From Yoonia sp. (GTDB lineage: Bacteria > Pseudomonadota > Alphaproteobacteria > Rhodobacterales > Rhodobacteraceae), in assembly GCF_014859355.1 (NCBI RefSeq), contig NZ_JACUUJ010000009.1:1-64000 (forward strand): a stretch of DNA of 64,000 bases, given 5' to 3'. A program made the translations under genes and the position numbers. Below, one piece after another: positions 63,762 through 64,000 of this stretch; the stretch's first letter is position 1; each line of letters starts with the position of its first letter. Below the pieces are notes generated by a model. It was not told where the DNA came from. It ran no database searches and saw only the letters and a program-made list of their open reading frames with translations.

Positions 63762-64000
63762 ATGATCGGTAAAAGCTTCAGGCGTGCAGGCGCTGCTGAG
63801 GACGTTCAAGCCAAAGGGTTTGACGATTTTGAACTGCGTCTTGGTGATTTGATGCGCGGCGAACGTGCCACCTTGGGCAAAAGCCTGCTGGATGTGCAGC
63901 GTGAACTGAAGATAAAGGCGTCATATATTGCCGCCATCGAAAATGCTGATCCATCCGCCTTTGACACGCCCGGGTTCATCGCAGGTTATGTGCGGTCATA
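63762..64000 (+). CDS. RodZ-like helix-turn-helix protein (5' part)
   Basis: The first 79 residues are visible before the window ends: MIGKSFRRAGAAEDVQAKGFDDFELRLGDLMRGERATLGKSLLDVQRELKIKASYIAAIENADPSAFDTPGFIAGYVRS. The HTH_25 motif GKSLLDVQRELKIKASYIAAIENAD is that of RodZ-like cytoskeletal adaptor proteins, which also carry a membrane helix and periplasmic domain further on. Truncated by the window. Confidence 0.8.
   Translation, partial: MIGKSFRRAGAAEDVQAKGFDDFELRLGDLMRGERATLGKSLLDVQRELKIKASYIAAIENADPSAFDTPGFIAGYVRS

Overview
The window looks like the chromosome of a marine Rhodobacteraceae (Roseobacter-group alphaproteobacterium). The evidence is the gene content and order: tatABC beside surE/pcm/nlpD-like genes, purF-cvpA-radA-alr-dnaB-pyrE-pyrC, a 407-residue 5-aminolevulinate synthase of the C4 pathway, a one-piece hemoprotein sulfite reductase with an APS-type CysH, form-II cox-like genes and a TRAP dicarboxylate transporter. 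There are four tRNA genes, no rRNA and no CRISPR array. Coding density is high and many gene pairs overlap by 1-17 bases.

Left edge (1-2.5 kb): a decayed accessory patch. An IS66 element whose transposase is broken by an insertion of about 41 bases has cut off the 3' end of a frameshifted tyrosine integrase. The integrase sits head to head with dusA, a known island attachment site, so this is probably the stub of a dusA-integrated island.

2.5-24 kb is mostly housekeeping: dusA, a TauE-like permease, a WYL regulator, the Tat translocase followed by a coupled DUF815 ATPase, a lipoprotein with LysM and degenerate LytM domains, pcm/surE, purF, cvpA, radA, alr, dnaB (with DnaA-box-like repeats upstream), pyrE, pyrC, small membrane and DUF1127 proteins, and a glutaryl-CoA dehydrogenase. 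23.6-31.8 kb is a form-II CoxL-type molybdenum hydroxylase cluster: MoxR-like ATPase, VWA protein, XdhC-like chaperone and MoCF protein, then the small, large and FAD subunits. An inverted copy pair of one intergenic repeat lies inside it.

31.9-39.4 kb holds infC (start codon most likely ATA), an alanine-rich membrane-anchored protein and the assimilatory sulfur operon cysG-DUF2849-cysI-cysH-DUF934-fpr, facing an Lrp/AsnC-type regulator across a palindromic operator candidate. 39.4-49 kb has an AEC permease, a cytochrome P450, a DctB/DctD-like two-component system whose DctD lacks its sigma-54 contact loop and Walker-A lysine, an AerR/PpaA-like B12-binding regulator, and the TRAP transporter dctPQM.

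49-64 kb: tpiA, an internally deleted 2-oxoglutarate oxygenase, Fe-S assembly genes, a RimB-like/RimK fusion, tgt, a WcbI-type glycan gene, lon with a heat-shock-like promoter and a leader ORF, tRNA-Val(CAC), tRNA-Val(TAC) and two tRNA-Asp(GTC), a histidine phosphatase, an S41-like protein lacking its serine, an M20 peptidase, hemA, and the start of a RodZ-like gene.

I found no wholly unknown multi-gene system that I would claim with confidence. The best leads are the DctBD/B12-regulator/TRAP block, the dusA-associated island remnant, the DnaA-like 12-bp repeats before dnaB, the lon leader region and several catalytically degenerate proteins. All functional calls rest on sequence motifs and remembered family features; no database search was run.
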